Source: Aquamicrobium zhengzhouense
GTDB taxonomy: Bacteria > Pseudomonadota > Alphaproteobacteria > Rhizobiales > Rhizobiaceae
DNA length: 64,000 bases
Reading direction: 5' to 3'
Assembly (NCBI RefSeq): GCF_016124105.1
Contig: NZ_JADGMQ010000005.1
Coordinates: 124,001 to 188,000, forward strand
Position 1 is the first letter of the stretch. Each line of letters opens with the position of its first letter. Shown here in pieces: positions 46,305 to 55,358 of this stretch. The notes under the pieces are model-generated. The model was not told where the DNA came from. It searched no databases and saw only the letters and a list, made by a program, of their open reading frames with translations. The position numbers and the translations under genes were made by a program.

Positions 46305-47192
46305 ATGCGCCTGAAGACAATCCTATTAGCGGCCGCCACGGGACTGACCCTGATGACCGCTCCTGCCCTTGCTGAAAAGTTCAAGGTCGTGACCACGTTC
46401 ACCGTGATCGCCGACATTGCCAAGAATGTTGCGGGCGATGCGGCTGAGGTGGAGTCCATCACTCGCCCCAACGCCGAGATCCATGAATATCAGCCGACAC
46501 CCGGCGACATGCTGCGTGCGCAGGATGCGGACCTCGTCCTGTGGAACGGCCTCAATCTCGAACTCTGGTTCGAGCGCTTCTTCAACAATCTGCGCGACGT
46601 GCCGAGCGTTACCGTCAGCGACGGCGTCGAGCCGATGAGCATTTCGGACGGCCCCTATTCGGGTAAGCCGAACCCCCATGCCTGGATGAGCCCGTCCGAC
46701 GCGATCAAATATGTCGAGAACATCCGCGCAGCATTTGCCGAGCATGATCCGGAAAACGCCGAGATCTATGCCGCCAATGCTGCAAGCTACACTGCCGAGA
46801 TCGAGGCTGCCGTCGCGCCGATCCGCGAGCAACTCGCTGCGATCCCGGAAGAGCGCCGCTGGTTTGTCACCAGTGAAGGCGCATTCTCCTATCTCGCCCG
46901 CGATTTCGGCCTGAAGGAGCTTTATCTCTGGCCGATCAACGCCGACAGCCAGGGCACGCCGCAACAGATCCGCAAAGTCATTGACGCGGTGCGCGAGCAC
47001 AAGATCCCTGCCGTCTTCAGCGAAAGCACGGTCTCGTCCGACCCGGCCGAGCAGGTCGCACGCGAGACCGGCGCCAAGTATGGCGGCGTCCTCTATGTCG
47101 ATTCACTCTCTGATGAAAGCGGTCCGGTCCCGACATATCTGGATCTCTTGAAGGTCACCGCGCAGACCATTGCCAAGGGGCTGTCTGAATGA
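46305..47192 (+). CDS. sitA: Manganese/iron ABC transporter substrate-binding protein
   Basis: SitA captures Mn(II) in the periplasm. The 295-residue protein has a signal peptide (cut likely after ALA near residue 23). The cluster A-I metal-binding ligands are His in [11 protein letters not shown], His in NPHAWMSP, Glu in [17 protein letters not shown] and Asp in [10 protein letters not shown]. The ATG at 46305 lies five bases after GGAG. Earlier in-frame starts fall in the promoter and Mur box. It overlaps sitB by four bases. Confidence 0.95.
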   Translation: MRLKTILLAAATGLTLMTAPALAEKFKVVTTFTVIADIAKNVAGDAAEVESITRPNAEIHEYQPTPGDMLRAQDADLVLWNGLNLELWFERFFNNLRDVPSVTVSDGVEPMSISDGPYSGKPNPHAWMSPSDAIKYVENIRAAFAEHDPENAEIYAANAASYTAEIEAAVAPIREQLAAIPEERRWFVTSEGAFSYLARDFGLKELYLWPINADSQGTPQQIRKVIDAVREHKIPAVFSESTVSSDPAEQVARETGAKYGGVLYVDSLSDESGPVPTYLDLLKVTAQTIAKGLSE

Positions 47193-48118
47193 ACCAAGTC
47201 GTGCTCAAAAAAGCACCGAAAGAGGCCGGCACTTCGGGTGCCGGCCTCGCCGTTGACTCGGTCACCGTCAGCTACCGGAATGGCTTGACGGCGCTGACCA
47301 ATGTCAATTTTTCCATCCCTCGCGGCACGATCACCGCGCTTGTCGGCGTCAACGGCTCGGGCAAGTCCACCCTCTTCAAGGCGATCATGGGCTTTGTCCC
47401 GCTCGCGGGCGGCTCCGTCTCGATCATGAGCCTTCCTGCCAGGCAGGCCTTGACGAAAAACCTCGTTGCCTATGTGCCGCAGGCCGAAGAGGTCGACTGG
47501 AATTTCCCGATCCTCGTCGAAGACGTCGTCATGATGGGCCGCTACGGCCACATGAACTTTTTGCGCATCCCCTCGTCCAACGACCGCCGCAAGGTTGATG
47601 AGGCGCTCGAGCGGGTTGGCATGAGCGCTTATCGCAAGCGCCAGATCGGCGAATTGTCGGGCGGTCAAAAGAAGCGCGTCTTCCTTGCCCGTGCGCTGGC
47701 GCAGGAGGGGCAGGTCATCCTGCTTGACGAACCATTCACCGGCGTCGACGTCACCACCGAAGAAGCAATCATCGCGCTATTGCGTGACCTCCGTGACGAA
47801 GGCCGTGTCATGCTGGTCTCGACGCACAATCTGGGATCTGTGCCAGAATTCTGCGACCGGGCCGTCCTGCTTCTCAACCGCACGGTTCTTGCCTCGGGCA
47901 CGACCCACGACGTCTTCACGCGTGACAATCTCGAGCAGACCTTTGGCGGCGTGTTGCGCCACTTCGTTCTCGGCGGATCTGCTCTGCACGACGACGAAGA
48001 TGCGCGCTCAGTCACGGTTCTGACCGACGATGAACGCCCCTTCGTGCTCTACGGCGACAAGGCGCATTCAACCAGCGGACCGACATCAGCGGCCTCTGAG
48101 GAGAAGGGTGGATCGTGA
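47189..48118 (+). CDS. sitB: Manganese/iron ABC transporter ATP-binding protein
   Basis: SitB powers the SitABCD importer. The 309-residue protein has Walker [14 protein letters not shown] (near residue 53), the signature [16 protein letters not shown], Walker [13 protein letters not shown] and the switch His in [11 protein letters not shown]-terminal tail of about 60 residues, acidic then Ser/Thr/Gly-rich, follows the nucleotide domain and is longer than in E. coli SitB. It overlaps sitA (ATGA) and sitC (GTGA) by four bases each. Confidence 0.95.
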   Translation: MNQVVLKKAPKEAGTSGAGLAVDSVTVSYRNGLTALTNVNFSIPRGTITALVGVNGSGKSTLFKAIMGFVPLAGGSVSIMSLPARQALTKNLVAYVPQAEEVDWNFPILVEDVVMMGRYGHMNFLRIPSSNDRRKVDEALERVGMSAYRKRQIGELSGGQKKRVFLARALAQEGQVILLDEPFTGVDVTTEEAIIALLRDLRDEGRVMLVSTHNLGSVPEFCDRAVLLLNRTVLASGTTHDVFTRDNLEQTFGGVLRHFVLGGSALHDDEDARSVTVLTDDERPFVLYGDKAHSTSGPTSAASEEKGGS

Positions 48119-48975
48119 GCCTCCTCCTTGAACCCTTTTCCTATGGCTACATGGTCAATGCCATGTGGGTCTCGGCGCTGGTGGGCGCGGTCTGCGCGTT
48201 CCTCTCGGCCTATCTGATGCTCAAAGGCTGGTCGCTGATTGGTGATGCGCTCTCGCACGCGATCGTGCCGGGCGTTGCCGGGGCCTATATGCTGGGCCTC
48301 CCCTTCGCCGTCGGCGCGTTCCTGTCAGGCGGGCTTGCGGCCGGCGCGATGCTGTTTCTCACCCAGCAGACCAAGCTGCGCGAAGATGCCGTCATCGGTC
48401 TCATCTTCTCGTCCTTCTTTGGCCTTGGCCTCTTCATCGTCTCGCTGTCGCCGACCTCGGTGAACATCCAGACTATCGTGCTGGGCAATATCCTTGCTGT
48501 CACGCCCTCCGATACTCTGCAGCTCGTCCTGATCGCCGGCATCTCGCTCGCTATCCTGATCGTGAAGTGGAAGGATCTGATGGTCGTCTTCTTCGACGAG
48601 AACCACGCGCGCTCGATCGGGCTTAATCCCGGCCTGCTGCGCGTCCTGTTCTTCACGCTTCTGGCTGCCTCAACTGTCGCCGCTTTGCAGACGGTCGGTG
48701 CATTCCTCGTCATCGCCATGGTGGTGACGCCGGGCGCGACCGCTTATCTCCTCACCGATCGCTTTCCGCGCCTCATTGTCATCAGCGTCGCCATTGGCAC
48801 GCTGACGAGCTTCGTCGGTGCCTATGCCAGCTACTTCATCGACGGCGCGACCGGCGGCATCATCGTTGTTTTCCAGACGCTGATCTTCCTTGCTGCATTC
48901 GTCTTCGCGCCCAAGCACGGCGTGCTGGCCGCACGACGTCAGGCGCGCAAGGCACTTGCGGAGGCGACGCGATGA
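48115..48975 (+). CDS. sitC: Manganese/iron ABC transporter permease
   Basis: One of two ABC-3-type membrane subunits of the SitABCD importer. The 286-residue protein begins at GTG in a GTGA overlap with sitB and has about eight membrane helices. [20 protein letters not shown] and the coupling segment near [18 protein letters not shown] are typical of the family. It overlaps sitD by four bases. SitC and SitD share the motif GWSL(I/M)GDA and form the heterodimeric channel. Confidence 0.94.
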   Translation: MSLLLEPFSYGYMVNAMWVSALVGAVCAFLSAYLMLKGWSLIGDALSHAIVPGVAGAYMLGLPFAVGAFLSGGLAAGAMLFLTQQTKLREDAVIGLIFSSFFGLGLFIVSLSPTSVNIQTIVLGNILAVTPSDTLQLVLIAGISLAILIVKWKDLMVVFFDENHARSIGLNPGLLRVLFFTLLAASTVAALQTVGAFLVIAMVVTPGATAYLLTDRFPRLIVISVAIGTLTSFVGAYASYFIDGATGGIIVVFQTLIFLAAFVFAPKHGVLAARRQARKALAEATR

Positions 48976-49805
48976 TCGAGACATTGCTTTTGCCGTTCCA
49001 GTTTCCGTTCATGCAGCAGGCCTTCATCATCGGCCTGCTGGTCGCGCTGCCGATGGGGCTTCTGTCGCCGTTTCTGGTGCTGAAGGGCTGGTCGTTGATG
49101 GGAGATGCCATCAGCCATGCTGTGCTGCCCGGCATCGTGCTTGCCTATCTAGCCGGTCTGCCGCTGGCGGTTGGCGCGTTCTCTGCCGGCATGGTCTGCT
49201 CGCTGGCGGTCGGCTACCTCAAGGAAAACAGCCGCGTGAAGGAAGACACCGTCATGGGCGTCGTCTTTTCGGGAATGTTCGGCCTTGGCATCGTCATGTT
49301 CTCGATGATCGAGAGCGACCTGCATCTTCTGCACGTGCTCTTCGGCGACATTTTGGGCGTCACCTGGCGTGATGTCATCGAGACGGGCGTGATTGCGCTG
49401 GTGACGCTTGGCTTTGGCGGGCTTTTGCGCCGCGATCTTCTGCTTGCCGCCTTCGATCCGCAGCATGCGCGCGCCATCGGCCTGCCGGTGCGCGTCTATC
49501 ACTACGGATTGCTGGCGATCCTGTCGCTGACGATCGTTGGCGCGCTGAAAGCAGTCGGCATCATTCTCGCCATAGCCATGCTGATTGCGCCCGGCGCAAC
49601 CGCGTTCCTTCTAACCCGCCGCTTCGAAGCGATGGTGGCGGTCTCGATGCTGATCGCAACCGCCTGTGCGTTCTTCGGCGTCTATCTGTCGTTCTTCATC
49701 GACAGTGCGCCGGCACCGACCATCGTGGTCCTGATGGCGCTGGTTTTCATCGCCGCATTCATCAAGACCACAGTGTCAGCCTCTAGGGCCGCGGCGGCAC
49801 GTTAA
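48972..49805 (+). CDS. sitD: Manganese/iron ABC transporter permease
   Basis: Second membrane subunit of SitABCD. It has 277 residues with about eight helices and the family motifs LVLKGWSLMGDAISHAVLPG and FDPQHARAIGLPVRVYHYG. The start lies in an ATGA overlap with sitC. Its 3' end overlaps the end of the opposite-strand glutathione transferase gene by 23 bases, and no terminator hairpin is evident in the overlap. Confidence 0.94.
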   Translation: MIETLLLPFQFPFMQQAFIIGLLVALPMGLLSPFLVLKGWSLMGDAISHAVLPGIVLAYLAGLPLAVGAFSAGMVCSLAVGYLKENSRVKEDTVMGVVFSGMFGLGIVMFSMIESDLHLLHVLFGDILGVTWRDVIETGVIALVTLGFGGLLRRDLLLAAFDPQHARAIGLPVRVYHYGLLAILSLTIVGALKAVGIILAIAMLIAPGATAFLLTRRFEAMVAVSMLIATACAFFGVYLSFFIDSAPAPTIVVLMALVFIAAFIKTTVSASRAAAAR

Positions 49806-50487
49806 GGCCGATTTGGCTTGCCGGGCGAGCGATGCAACGCTCGACCCAGGCCTTGGTGTTCGGCAGATCATCAAGGCCGAGTACCTCGGCAGCGCCATAA
49901 CCTTCGCGCAGCGAGCGCACCCACGGGAAGATCGCAAGGTCAGCGATGGTGTACTCGTCGCCCATGAACCAGGTGCGGCCTTCCATGCGCTGTTCGATCA
50001 CGCCGAGCAGGCGCTTGGCCTCGTTCTGGTAGCGCTCAAGCGGGCGCTTGTCCTCGATGTCCTTGCCGGCAAACTTGAAGAAGAAGCCGAACTGCCCAAA
50101 CATTGGGCCGACGCCGCCCATCTGGAAGAATACCCACTGGATGGTCTCTGCACGCAGTGCCGGATCTTGAGGCAGCAGCTTGCCTGTCTTTTCAGCAAGG
50201 TAGAGCAAGATCGCACCGGATTCGAACAGGCCGAACGGCTTGCCGCCCGGACCGTTGGGATCGACGATCGCCGGGATCTTCCCGTTCGGATTGAGCGTCA
50301 GGAAATCTTCCGTCCAGGTCTCATTCTTCCCGATATGGACCAGATGAGCTTCATAGGGGATGCCGAGCTCTTCGAGCGCGATGGAAACCTTCACACCATT
50401 GGGCGTCGGGAACGAGTAGAGCTGCAGCTTGCTCGGGTCCTGCGCTGGCCAGCGCTTGGTGATGGGGAAGCGGGAGAGATCAGTCAT
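49783..50487 (-). CDS. Glutathione S-transferase, Ure2p/YghU-like
   Basis: The protein of 234 residues has an N-terminal thioredoxin fold (about 18-105: LQLYSFPTPNGVKVSIALEE, NGKIPAIVDPNG, FESGAILLYLA). An all-helical C-terminal domain follows with the GST box MGDEYTIADLAIFPWV. The nu-class features (TPNG in place of a catalytic Tyr or Ser, and FESGAI) match YghU/YfcG, which have disulfide-bond reductase activity. The ATG at 50487 fits family length but has no clear ribosome box. ATG 50508 is another option. Confidence 0.9.
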   Translation of the reverse strand: MTDLSRFPITKRWPAQDPSKLQLYSFPTPNGVKVSIALEELGIPYEAHLVHIGKNETWTEDFLTLNPNGKIPAIVDPNGPGGKPFGLFESGAILLYLAEKTGKLLPQDPALRAETIQWVFFQMGGVGPMFGQFGFFFKFAGKDIEDKRPLERYQNEAKRLLGVIEQRMEGRTWFMGDEYTIADLAIFPWVRSLREGYGAAEVLGLDDLPNTKAWVERCIARPASQIGLNVPPRP

Positions 50488-50613
50488 GAGGTGGGTATAC
50501 CTTTCGTGCATGGTCCGGCTCAGCGGAACATTGAGAGATAGCCATCGCTGGTAAAGGCGCAAGCAGAACGGACAGCTTCACCGCTTATGTCGCGATGACA
50601 GCCGACGCCGGAC

Positions 50614-51063
50614 CTATTCGGTCTCCGGCTTTTTTCCCCTGACGAAAATCGTCACGCCGTTCTGATCGTCGAATTCGAGCGCAATAACGTCAGTGAGCAT
50701 GACCGACCGCGAATCGACGGCGTGATAGAACATGGCACTGCCCTGGATCGACTCTCGGAGCTCGGTGATCTGGGGCTTGTATTCCAGCAGCTTCGCCTCG
50801 ACGTCGGTGTCCTCGTCGTTCAGATCCGGGATGAAGACGATCTCGACCCGGTCCAGCGAGAATTTGCGCCTGACGGTCGCCGCCGCCTGCGACGCGTTTT
50901 CGATCGCGGCAATGATGCGGCCCTCATCCTTCGTTGCGGCTTCCTCGCCCGTGGTGACGTCGGAGCCCACGATCGTGTCGATCGCTCCCTCTTTGTCCAA
51001 GCCTTGGGCAAAAGACGTGACTGCCCCTGCAAACAGCATGGCAATCAAAAGGAGAAGTCTCAT
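50614..51063 (-). CDS. Secreted protein of unknown function, 149 residues
   Basis: A signal peptide (MRLLLLIAMLFAGAVTSFAQ, cut after SFA or AQ) is followed by about 130 residues without cysteine. They contain an acidic N-terminal part (residues 20-50, many Asp/Glu/Thr) and a mixed domain with VEIVFIPDLNDED, MFYHAVDSRSVMLTDVIALEF and GVTIFVRGKK. I do not recognise the family. It could be periplasmic or exported. It is preceded on the same strand by another unrecognised secreted protein. No enzyme motif is visible. Confidence 0.72.
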   Translation of the reverse strand: MRLLLLIAMLFAGAVTSFAQGLDKEGAIDTIVGSDVTTGEEAATKDEGRIIAAIENASQAAATVRRKFSLDRVEIVFIPDLNDEDTDVEAKLLEYKPQITELRESIQGSAMFYHAVDSRSVMLTDVIALEFDDQNGVTIFVRGKKPETE

Positions 51064-51191
51064 CCGCAGATTTCCTCACTAAACGTGTTTCGGGATATTT
51101 TGGGTGAACGGTGCAGATAACCTTTGCGTTCCTTAAACCAAAACGACGCGAAGGGCTCGCGTCGTCAGGTCTGTCTGAATGTCAGAATTAT

Positions 51192-51617
51192 CTATAGCTG
51201 ATAAAGGACCAGTGCGCCATTACCGGCCACTTCAGCGCCCACTATGCTTGATAGATCAACGCCTTGAGCTGCGAGGCTGTCCGCCACTTCAGGATTGCTC
51301 GCTATGGCCGACTGAAGCTCATATACCGACTGTCGATTTTCCGAGACGACGAAATTGATCTGCGCGTTGTCAGCGCCGGTGATACGGGTAACCGTAACTC
51401 CGCTGAAGCTGTCCATTGACGTGATTGAACGAATTGCGCCGGCGCTACCGGTAACCACGGAGAATGCGTCGCTGGTGTTCGCCTGTTGATCGATGGAAGC
51501 TGTGGTGCCTTCATCGATTTCCGCACCAAGATCAGCGCTTACCTGCGCATAAACCGGGGCGGAAACAACGGCTGCACCCATTACGAAGGCGGCGGTCGTA
51601 GCTTGAAGACGTTTCAT
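51192..51617 (-). CDS. Secreted protein of unknown function, 141 residues
   Basis: The ATG at 51617 has AAGGAGGA upstream, a near-perfect ribosome site; the longer frame upstream has no signal. The product has a signal peptide (MKRLQATTAAFVMGAAVVSA, cut after VYA). An acidic, Ser/Ala-rich mature part of about 115 residues follows, without cysteine and ending LVLYQL. Segments such as VTVTRITGADNAQINFVVSE suggest beta strands. I do not recognise it. The next gene downstream, 128 bases away, also encodes a small exported protein. Confidence 0.75.
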   Translation of the reverse strand: MKRLQATTAAFVMGAAVVSAPVYAQVSADLGAEIDEGTTASIDQQANTSDAFSVVTGSAGAIRSITSMDSFSGVTVTRITGADNAQINFVVSENRQSVYELQSAIASNPEVADSLAAQGVDLSSIVGAEVAGNGALVLYQL

Positions 51618-51966
51618 AGGGGTTGTCCTCCTTGGGACGGTTCCGGCTTGGAAGGAGGCGTCCTCGCGTCCACCTTGCAATGATGGGCTCTTAAGAAGCC
51701 TCATGGCCGGGAACGTCATCTGAAGGAAATTTTACGGCGAGATTATGGAACGCGACCAGAGGGAGGGAACACCCCATCCAGAGCGCTCCCAAGGAGGAAC
51801 GTCCACCCTGGTCGCCCACCTTTCCTCTACGGCAAGATTCCAGATGTTTTTCAAGAAGCCGCGTGTAACATTGGTGTAGAGCGGGAAAACATCTCGCCAC
51901 ACGCGGGCGGAACGGACATCAAATCTTCTCCGCGTGCAATAAAGAAACCGACAGGATGTGGACCAG
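51618..51966. other. Divergent spacer upstream of the BMP-family gene
   Basis: These 349 bases lie between divergent genes. A 12-base sequence, TCCCAAGGAGGA, occurs twice in opposite orientation. One copy (51637-51626, minus) is the ribosome site of the secreted protein. The other (51787-51798, plus) is followed by no start codon or gene. The right part (51900-51960) is AT-richer and should hold the promoter for the binding protein. I see no other feature. Confidence 0.45.
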
Positions 51967-52962
51967 ATGAAGCGTATTGTTCTAGGCCTCATGGCCGCCG
52001 CCGCAATGACCGCCACGTCATGGGCTCAGGAAGATATACAGCCCGGCCTTCTCTTTGATCTTGGCGGAAAATTCGACAAATCCTTCAACGAAGCTTCCTT
52101 TAACGGAGCCGAAGCTTTCAAGAAGGAAACGGGAATCTCCTACGTCGAGTTTGAAATCTCCAACGACGCCCAGCGCGAGCAGGCGCTTCGTCGCTTTGCC
52201 GAAGACGGACGCAACCCCATCGTAATGGCAGGCTTTTCCTGGGCATCCGCCCTCGAAATCGTTGCCGACGAATTCCCGGACACGCATTTTGCGGTGATCG
52301 ACGTCGTCGTGGACAAGCCGAATGTCCGCTCGGTCGTTTTCAAGGAAGAAGAGGGCTCTTATCTTGTCGGACTGCTGGCAGCCATGGCCTCGCAGACGGG
52401 CACCGTCGGCTTTGTCGGTGGCATGCAGGTTCCGCTGATCGGCAAGTTCGAGTGCGGCTATGTGCAGGGAGCGATCGAGACCAAGGAAGGCACCAAGGTC
52501 ATCCGGAATTACACCGGCGACACGCCTTCGGCCTGGAACGATCCAAGCCGCGGTGCCGAGATCACCCGCTCGCAGATGGATCAGGGCGCAGACGTGATCT
52601 ATCACGCAGCTGGCGGCACGGGCGTCGGCGTTCTTCAGGCAGCGGCCGATGCCGGCAAGCTCGGGATCGGCGTCGATTCCAACCAGAACGCAATGCACCC
52701 TGGCCACGTCCTGACCTCGATGATCAAGCAGGTCGATGTCGCGGTCTATAATGCGTTCAACGATGCAAGGTCCGGCAAGTTCACCGCTGGCCTCAACCAT
52801 CTTGGGCTTGCTGAGGATGGCGTCGGCTATTCGCTGGACGAGCACAATGAAGCGCTGATCACCGCTGAAATGAAGGAGGCCGTCGAGACCGCGAAAGCGA
52901 AGATCATCGCCGGCGAAATCAAGGTCCACGACTTCATGAGCGACAATTCCTGCCCGTTCTGA
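51967..52962 (+). CDS. BMP/PnrA-family nucleoside-binding lipoprotein-like protein
   Basis: The 331-residue periplasmic binding protein has a signal peptide without a lipobox Cys (cut likely after SWA). The BMP family motifs are LFDLGGKFDKSFNEASFNGA near the mature start, VVFKEEEGSYLVGLLAA, GGMQVPLIGKFECGY, YHAAGGTGVGVLQAA and GVDSNQN. BMP proteins bind purine and other nucleosides for ABC import. The matching ATPase and permeases begin 2.4 kb downstream on the same strand, and a terminator follows this gene at once, so binding protein and transporter are transcribed separately. The ATG at 51967 is used; a GTG nine bases earlier is possible. Confidence 0.9.
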   Translation: MKRIVLGLMAAAAMTATSWAQEDIQPGLLFDLGGKFDKSFNEASFNGAEAFKKETGISYVEFEISNDAQREQALRRFAEDGRNPIVMAGFSWASALEIVADEFPDTHFAVIDVVVDKPNVRSVVFKEEEGSYLVGLLAAMASQTGTVGFVGGMQVPLIGKFECGYVQGAIETKEGTKVIRNYTGDTPSAWNDPSRGAEITRSQMDQGADVIYHAAGGTGVGVLQAAADAGKLGIGVDSNQNAMHPGHVLTSMIKQVDVAVYNAFNDARSGKFTAGLNHLGLAEDGVGYSLDEHNEALITAEMKEAVETAKAKIIAGEIKVHDFMSDNSCPF

Positions 52963-52985
52963 TGGCAGCTCTTAGAGGACACCTT

Positions 52986-53016
52986 ACCGCCGGGCGTTCG
53001 TCCGGCGGTTATTTTT
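52986..53016 (+). terminator. Rho-independent terminator behind the BMP-family gene
   Basis: ACCGCCGG and CCGGCGGT form a perfect eight-pair stem around eight bases, followed by TATTTTT. It lies 23 bases after the stop codon and separates this gene from the MFS gene. Confidence 0.93.
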
Positions 53017-53043
53017 GACCAGCAGATTTCAGCACATCCCTTT

Positions 53044-54234
53044 ATGACAGCCATACCGGTTTCCTCGCGCGGCAAGCGTTTGACTGCCGTCATCCTCATC
53101 CTTCTCGCCGGCGTCACCACCGGCGCCCAGCTTGGCAAGATCGCGCCCCTGATACCCTGGTATCAGGCCGAGCTTGGTCTGCCACTGGTCGCAGCGGGCT
53201 GGCTGGCCTCCATCCTTGGCATTTTCATTGCCAAGGCCGCCCTTCCCACCGGATGGGTCATCGCCCGCATCGGCGTGATCCGTGGCATCGCCGCCGGCGT
53301 CGCCATCATGTTTGGCGGGGGCATGCTGCTCGCGTTCTCATCTGACCCTGTGATCGTCTTTTCGGCGCGGCTCATCGAGGCCGTGGGCTACCTCATCCTT
53401 TGTGTCGCGCTTCCGTCCGCCCTCAATGCCATCTGTCCTCCCTCCTGGAAGGGCCCGGTGCTGGCAATCTGGAGCGGGTTCGTACCGCTAGGCTTTGCCT
53501 TGGCGGATCTGATGGCGAACGCCATCACCGCTTACTTTTCGCCAAGGGTGTTTCTGTTCACCCTGATGGTTCTGTTCGGACTTTTCTCCGCAGCAACGTT
53601 GTGTCTCCTGCGGGGCCTTCTGAATCAAGGCACACAACCAGCGGCAATCTCGGGACGCGTCGCCGATTCCATCGGGCGCAACATCACGTTGAACGCGCTC
53701 TCCTTCGCGTCCTATGTCGTCCTGACCGTCTCGTACTTCAATTTTCTGCCGGTGTTCATCTCGAGCGCGGGCGCGCACTTCCTCTTGCCCGCAGGAGCGA
53801 TCACGCTTGCAGTGCCCATCGGCAACATCCTCGCCAGCATTTCGGTGCGGGGCAGATCATCGACGTTCATCGCCAGGCTGACGATCTGCGGCTTTCTGGT
53901 AGGAACCGCTACGATCGTCCCTGCCCTCACCTCGCAAAACGCCCTTGTCGCAACTTCCTGCGCGATCCTTGCAGTGATCGCAGGTGCCGTCGTCGCCTCG
54001 GCGCACTTCGCGCTGGTGCCGTTCCTCACCCCGGAACGCGGCTCCACCCCGATGGCCTTCGGGATGATGTCGCAGATGGGAGGGATTGGCACCATGTTCG
54101 GACCACCGCTTGCTGCCGGGGTCATCGACGCACAGGGCTGGGCGATCTTCGCCTACTTCCTTGTTGCCTTCGGCGTTCTGGGGGCGGCGTTCATGGTGCC
54201 GCTCAGCGCTCGATCGCGCTCGCGACACCCTTGA
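53044..54234 (+). CDS. Major facilitator superfamily transporter
   Basis: The 396-residue protein has about twelve membrane helices in two halves, with a cytoplasmic loop near residues 190-205. Helices 2 and 3 are joined by TGWVIARIGVIRG, similar to the G-x-x-x-D-R-x-G-R loop but without the Asp. It resembles CynX/NimT-like carriers in general layout. The substrate cannot be read from the sequence. It stands between the nucleoside-binding protein and the nucleoside transporter genes, so a nucleoside or base is possible. Its end overlaps the opposite-strand anti-sigma-like gene by 32 bases. Confidence 0.82.
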   Translation: MTAIPVSSRGKRLTAVILILLAGVTTGAQLGKIAPLIPWYQAELGLPLVAAGWLASILGIFIAKAALPTGWVIARIGVIRGIAAGVAIMFGGGMLLAFSSDPVIVFSARLIEAVGYLILCVALPSALNAICPPSWKGPVLAIWSGFVPLGFALADLMANAITAYFSPRVFLFTLMVLFGLFSAATLCLLRGLLNQGTQPAAISGRVADSIGRNITLNALSFASYVVLTVSYFNFLPVFISSAGAHFLLPAGAITLAVPIGNILASISVRGRSSTFIARLTICGFLVGTATIVPALTSQNALVATSCAILAVIAGAVVASAHFALVPFLTPERGSTPMAFGMMSQMGGIGTMFGPPLAAGVIDAQGWAIFAYFLVAFGVLGAAFMVPLSARSRSRHP

Positions 54235-54958
54235 ACAAAGCCGGACCGGGTGCCTGCCCCTGGCTCACGCCCGGCGCATCTTCCAGCGTTATGGAATAGG
54301 TGACGCCGTCTCGCGGCAGTGGAAGCTCCGGTCCGCGCAACAACGCCTCGAGACTGGAAGGCAGCACCGCGACCGGCTTCCCGTCGATCCAGAACTGGAG
54401 CACCTTGCCCTCAGGCACCTCGGTCCTGTTCAATGGAACGAGGCGCACACTTCGGTCCTGCCACGCCTCTATGAAGACAGCGGGATTATCCGCGTCATCG
54501 GCCAGCAGCGACAAGGCGACCGGGCTCGGCAGTCGCGACGACTGCTCCCCGACGACATAGCCCATCCCCAATGCCGCGATCAGTCCAAGCGAAACGATTG
54601 TCGCTTTGAACCCTGCAAAATGATGTGCCAGCGGACGTCGCAGCTTTAGCATCCCCTTTCGCGAAGGATCGCCATCATTGCTCAGCGCCAGGCCCGCCAG
54701 GTGTTCGGCAGATCCTGCCCCGGCCATCTGCGGCAAGGCGGCAATTCGCTGGCTGATTTCGTTCCAGGCACGGTTCGAAAAGGAGACCGATCCCCGCTTT
54801 TCCTGACGCAGGCGACGAAGCTGCTCAGCGAGGACCATCACACATTCACGGAATTCGGGATCGATTTCCATGTCGCGCTCAGCCCGATGGCGCTCCTGCT
54901 CGTCCATCAGCCCAAAGACGTAATCTTCGGCGCGGGCCATACGATCGCTGAGCGTCAT
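54203..54958 (-). CDS. RskA-like anti-sigma factor, membrane-bound
   Basis: The 251-residue protein has an N-terminal cytoplasmic anti-sigma domain (MARAEDYVFGLMDEQERHRA, no zinc-binding Cys). One membrane helix lies at about 120-142 (FKATIVSLGLIAALGMGYVV), followed by a periplasmic RskA-type C-terminal domain with LQFWIDGKPVAVLPSSLEA. Such proteins hold extracytoplasmic-function sigma factors. No sigma factor gene is adjacent: slyX is upstream and an MFS gene opposite. The ATG at 54958 is nine bases after GGGAGA; the ATG at 54967 touches that box. The partner must be encoded elsewhere. Confidence 0.82.
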   Translation of the reverse strand: MTLSDRMARAEDYVFGLMDEQERHRAERDMEIDPEFRECVMVLAEQLRRLRQEKRGSVSFSNRAWNEISQRIAALPQMAGAGSAEHLAGLALSNDGDPSRKGMLKLRRPLAHHFAGFKATIVSLGLIAALGMGYVVGEQSSRLPSPVALSLLADDADNPAVFIEAWQDRSVRLVPLNRTEVPEGKVLQFWIDGKPVAVLPSSLEALLRGPELPLPRDGVTYSITLEDAPGVSQGQAPGPALFKGVASAIER

Positions 54959-54972
54959 CGGCTGCATTCTCC

Positions 54973-55176
54973 CTACCAGTGCGGAGGCTGCGTGATCGGC
55001 ACCTCTGGCGCCGACTGTTCTTCGAGTTCAAGAAAGCGATTGATCAGCGCGTTCAGCTTGCGCTCCAGCACATTGACGACCTTCCATTGCTCCGCAAGTT
55101 CGTTTGAAAGCTCGGCGATCGTCCGTTCCTGCTCCGCCACGAGAATTTCAAGTTGGACGATACGTTCCTCGGTCAT
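54973..55176 (-). CDS. slyX: SlyX family protein
   Basis: The ATG at 55176, eight bases after AAGGA, gives 67 residues. The product is a single coiled coil (MTEERIVQLEILVAEQERTI onward, heptads of Leu/Ile/Val) ending in a Pro-rich tail with the family's closing P-P-H-W. Length and ends match E. coli SlyX. The function is unknown in all bacteria. It is 14 bases upstream of the anti-sigma-like gene on the same strand, so they are probably cotranscribed. It is divergent from the nucleoside transporter ATPase gene, with about 180 bases between. Confidence 0.88.
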   Translation of the reverse strand: MTEERIVQLEILVAEQERTIAELSNELAEQWKVVNVLERKLNALINRFLELEEQSAPEVPITQPPHW

Positions 55177-55358
55177 TCGAGATCCTTTCAACGCCTGTGC
55201 ATGTTGCATGCGCTGAGCCTTTTCCATCCCTCGGTCGAAGATGGCAATGGCTTTCACGATTGTCGAGGGCAGGGGCATGCTCGCATTGGCAAGCGCCCGG
55301 ACGGCTGCTAGACCTTTTGCAGAGAAGACAAATAAGCTTCCGGGGGATCGCTTGTATA

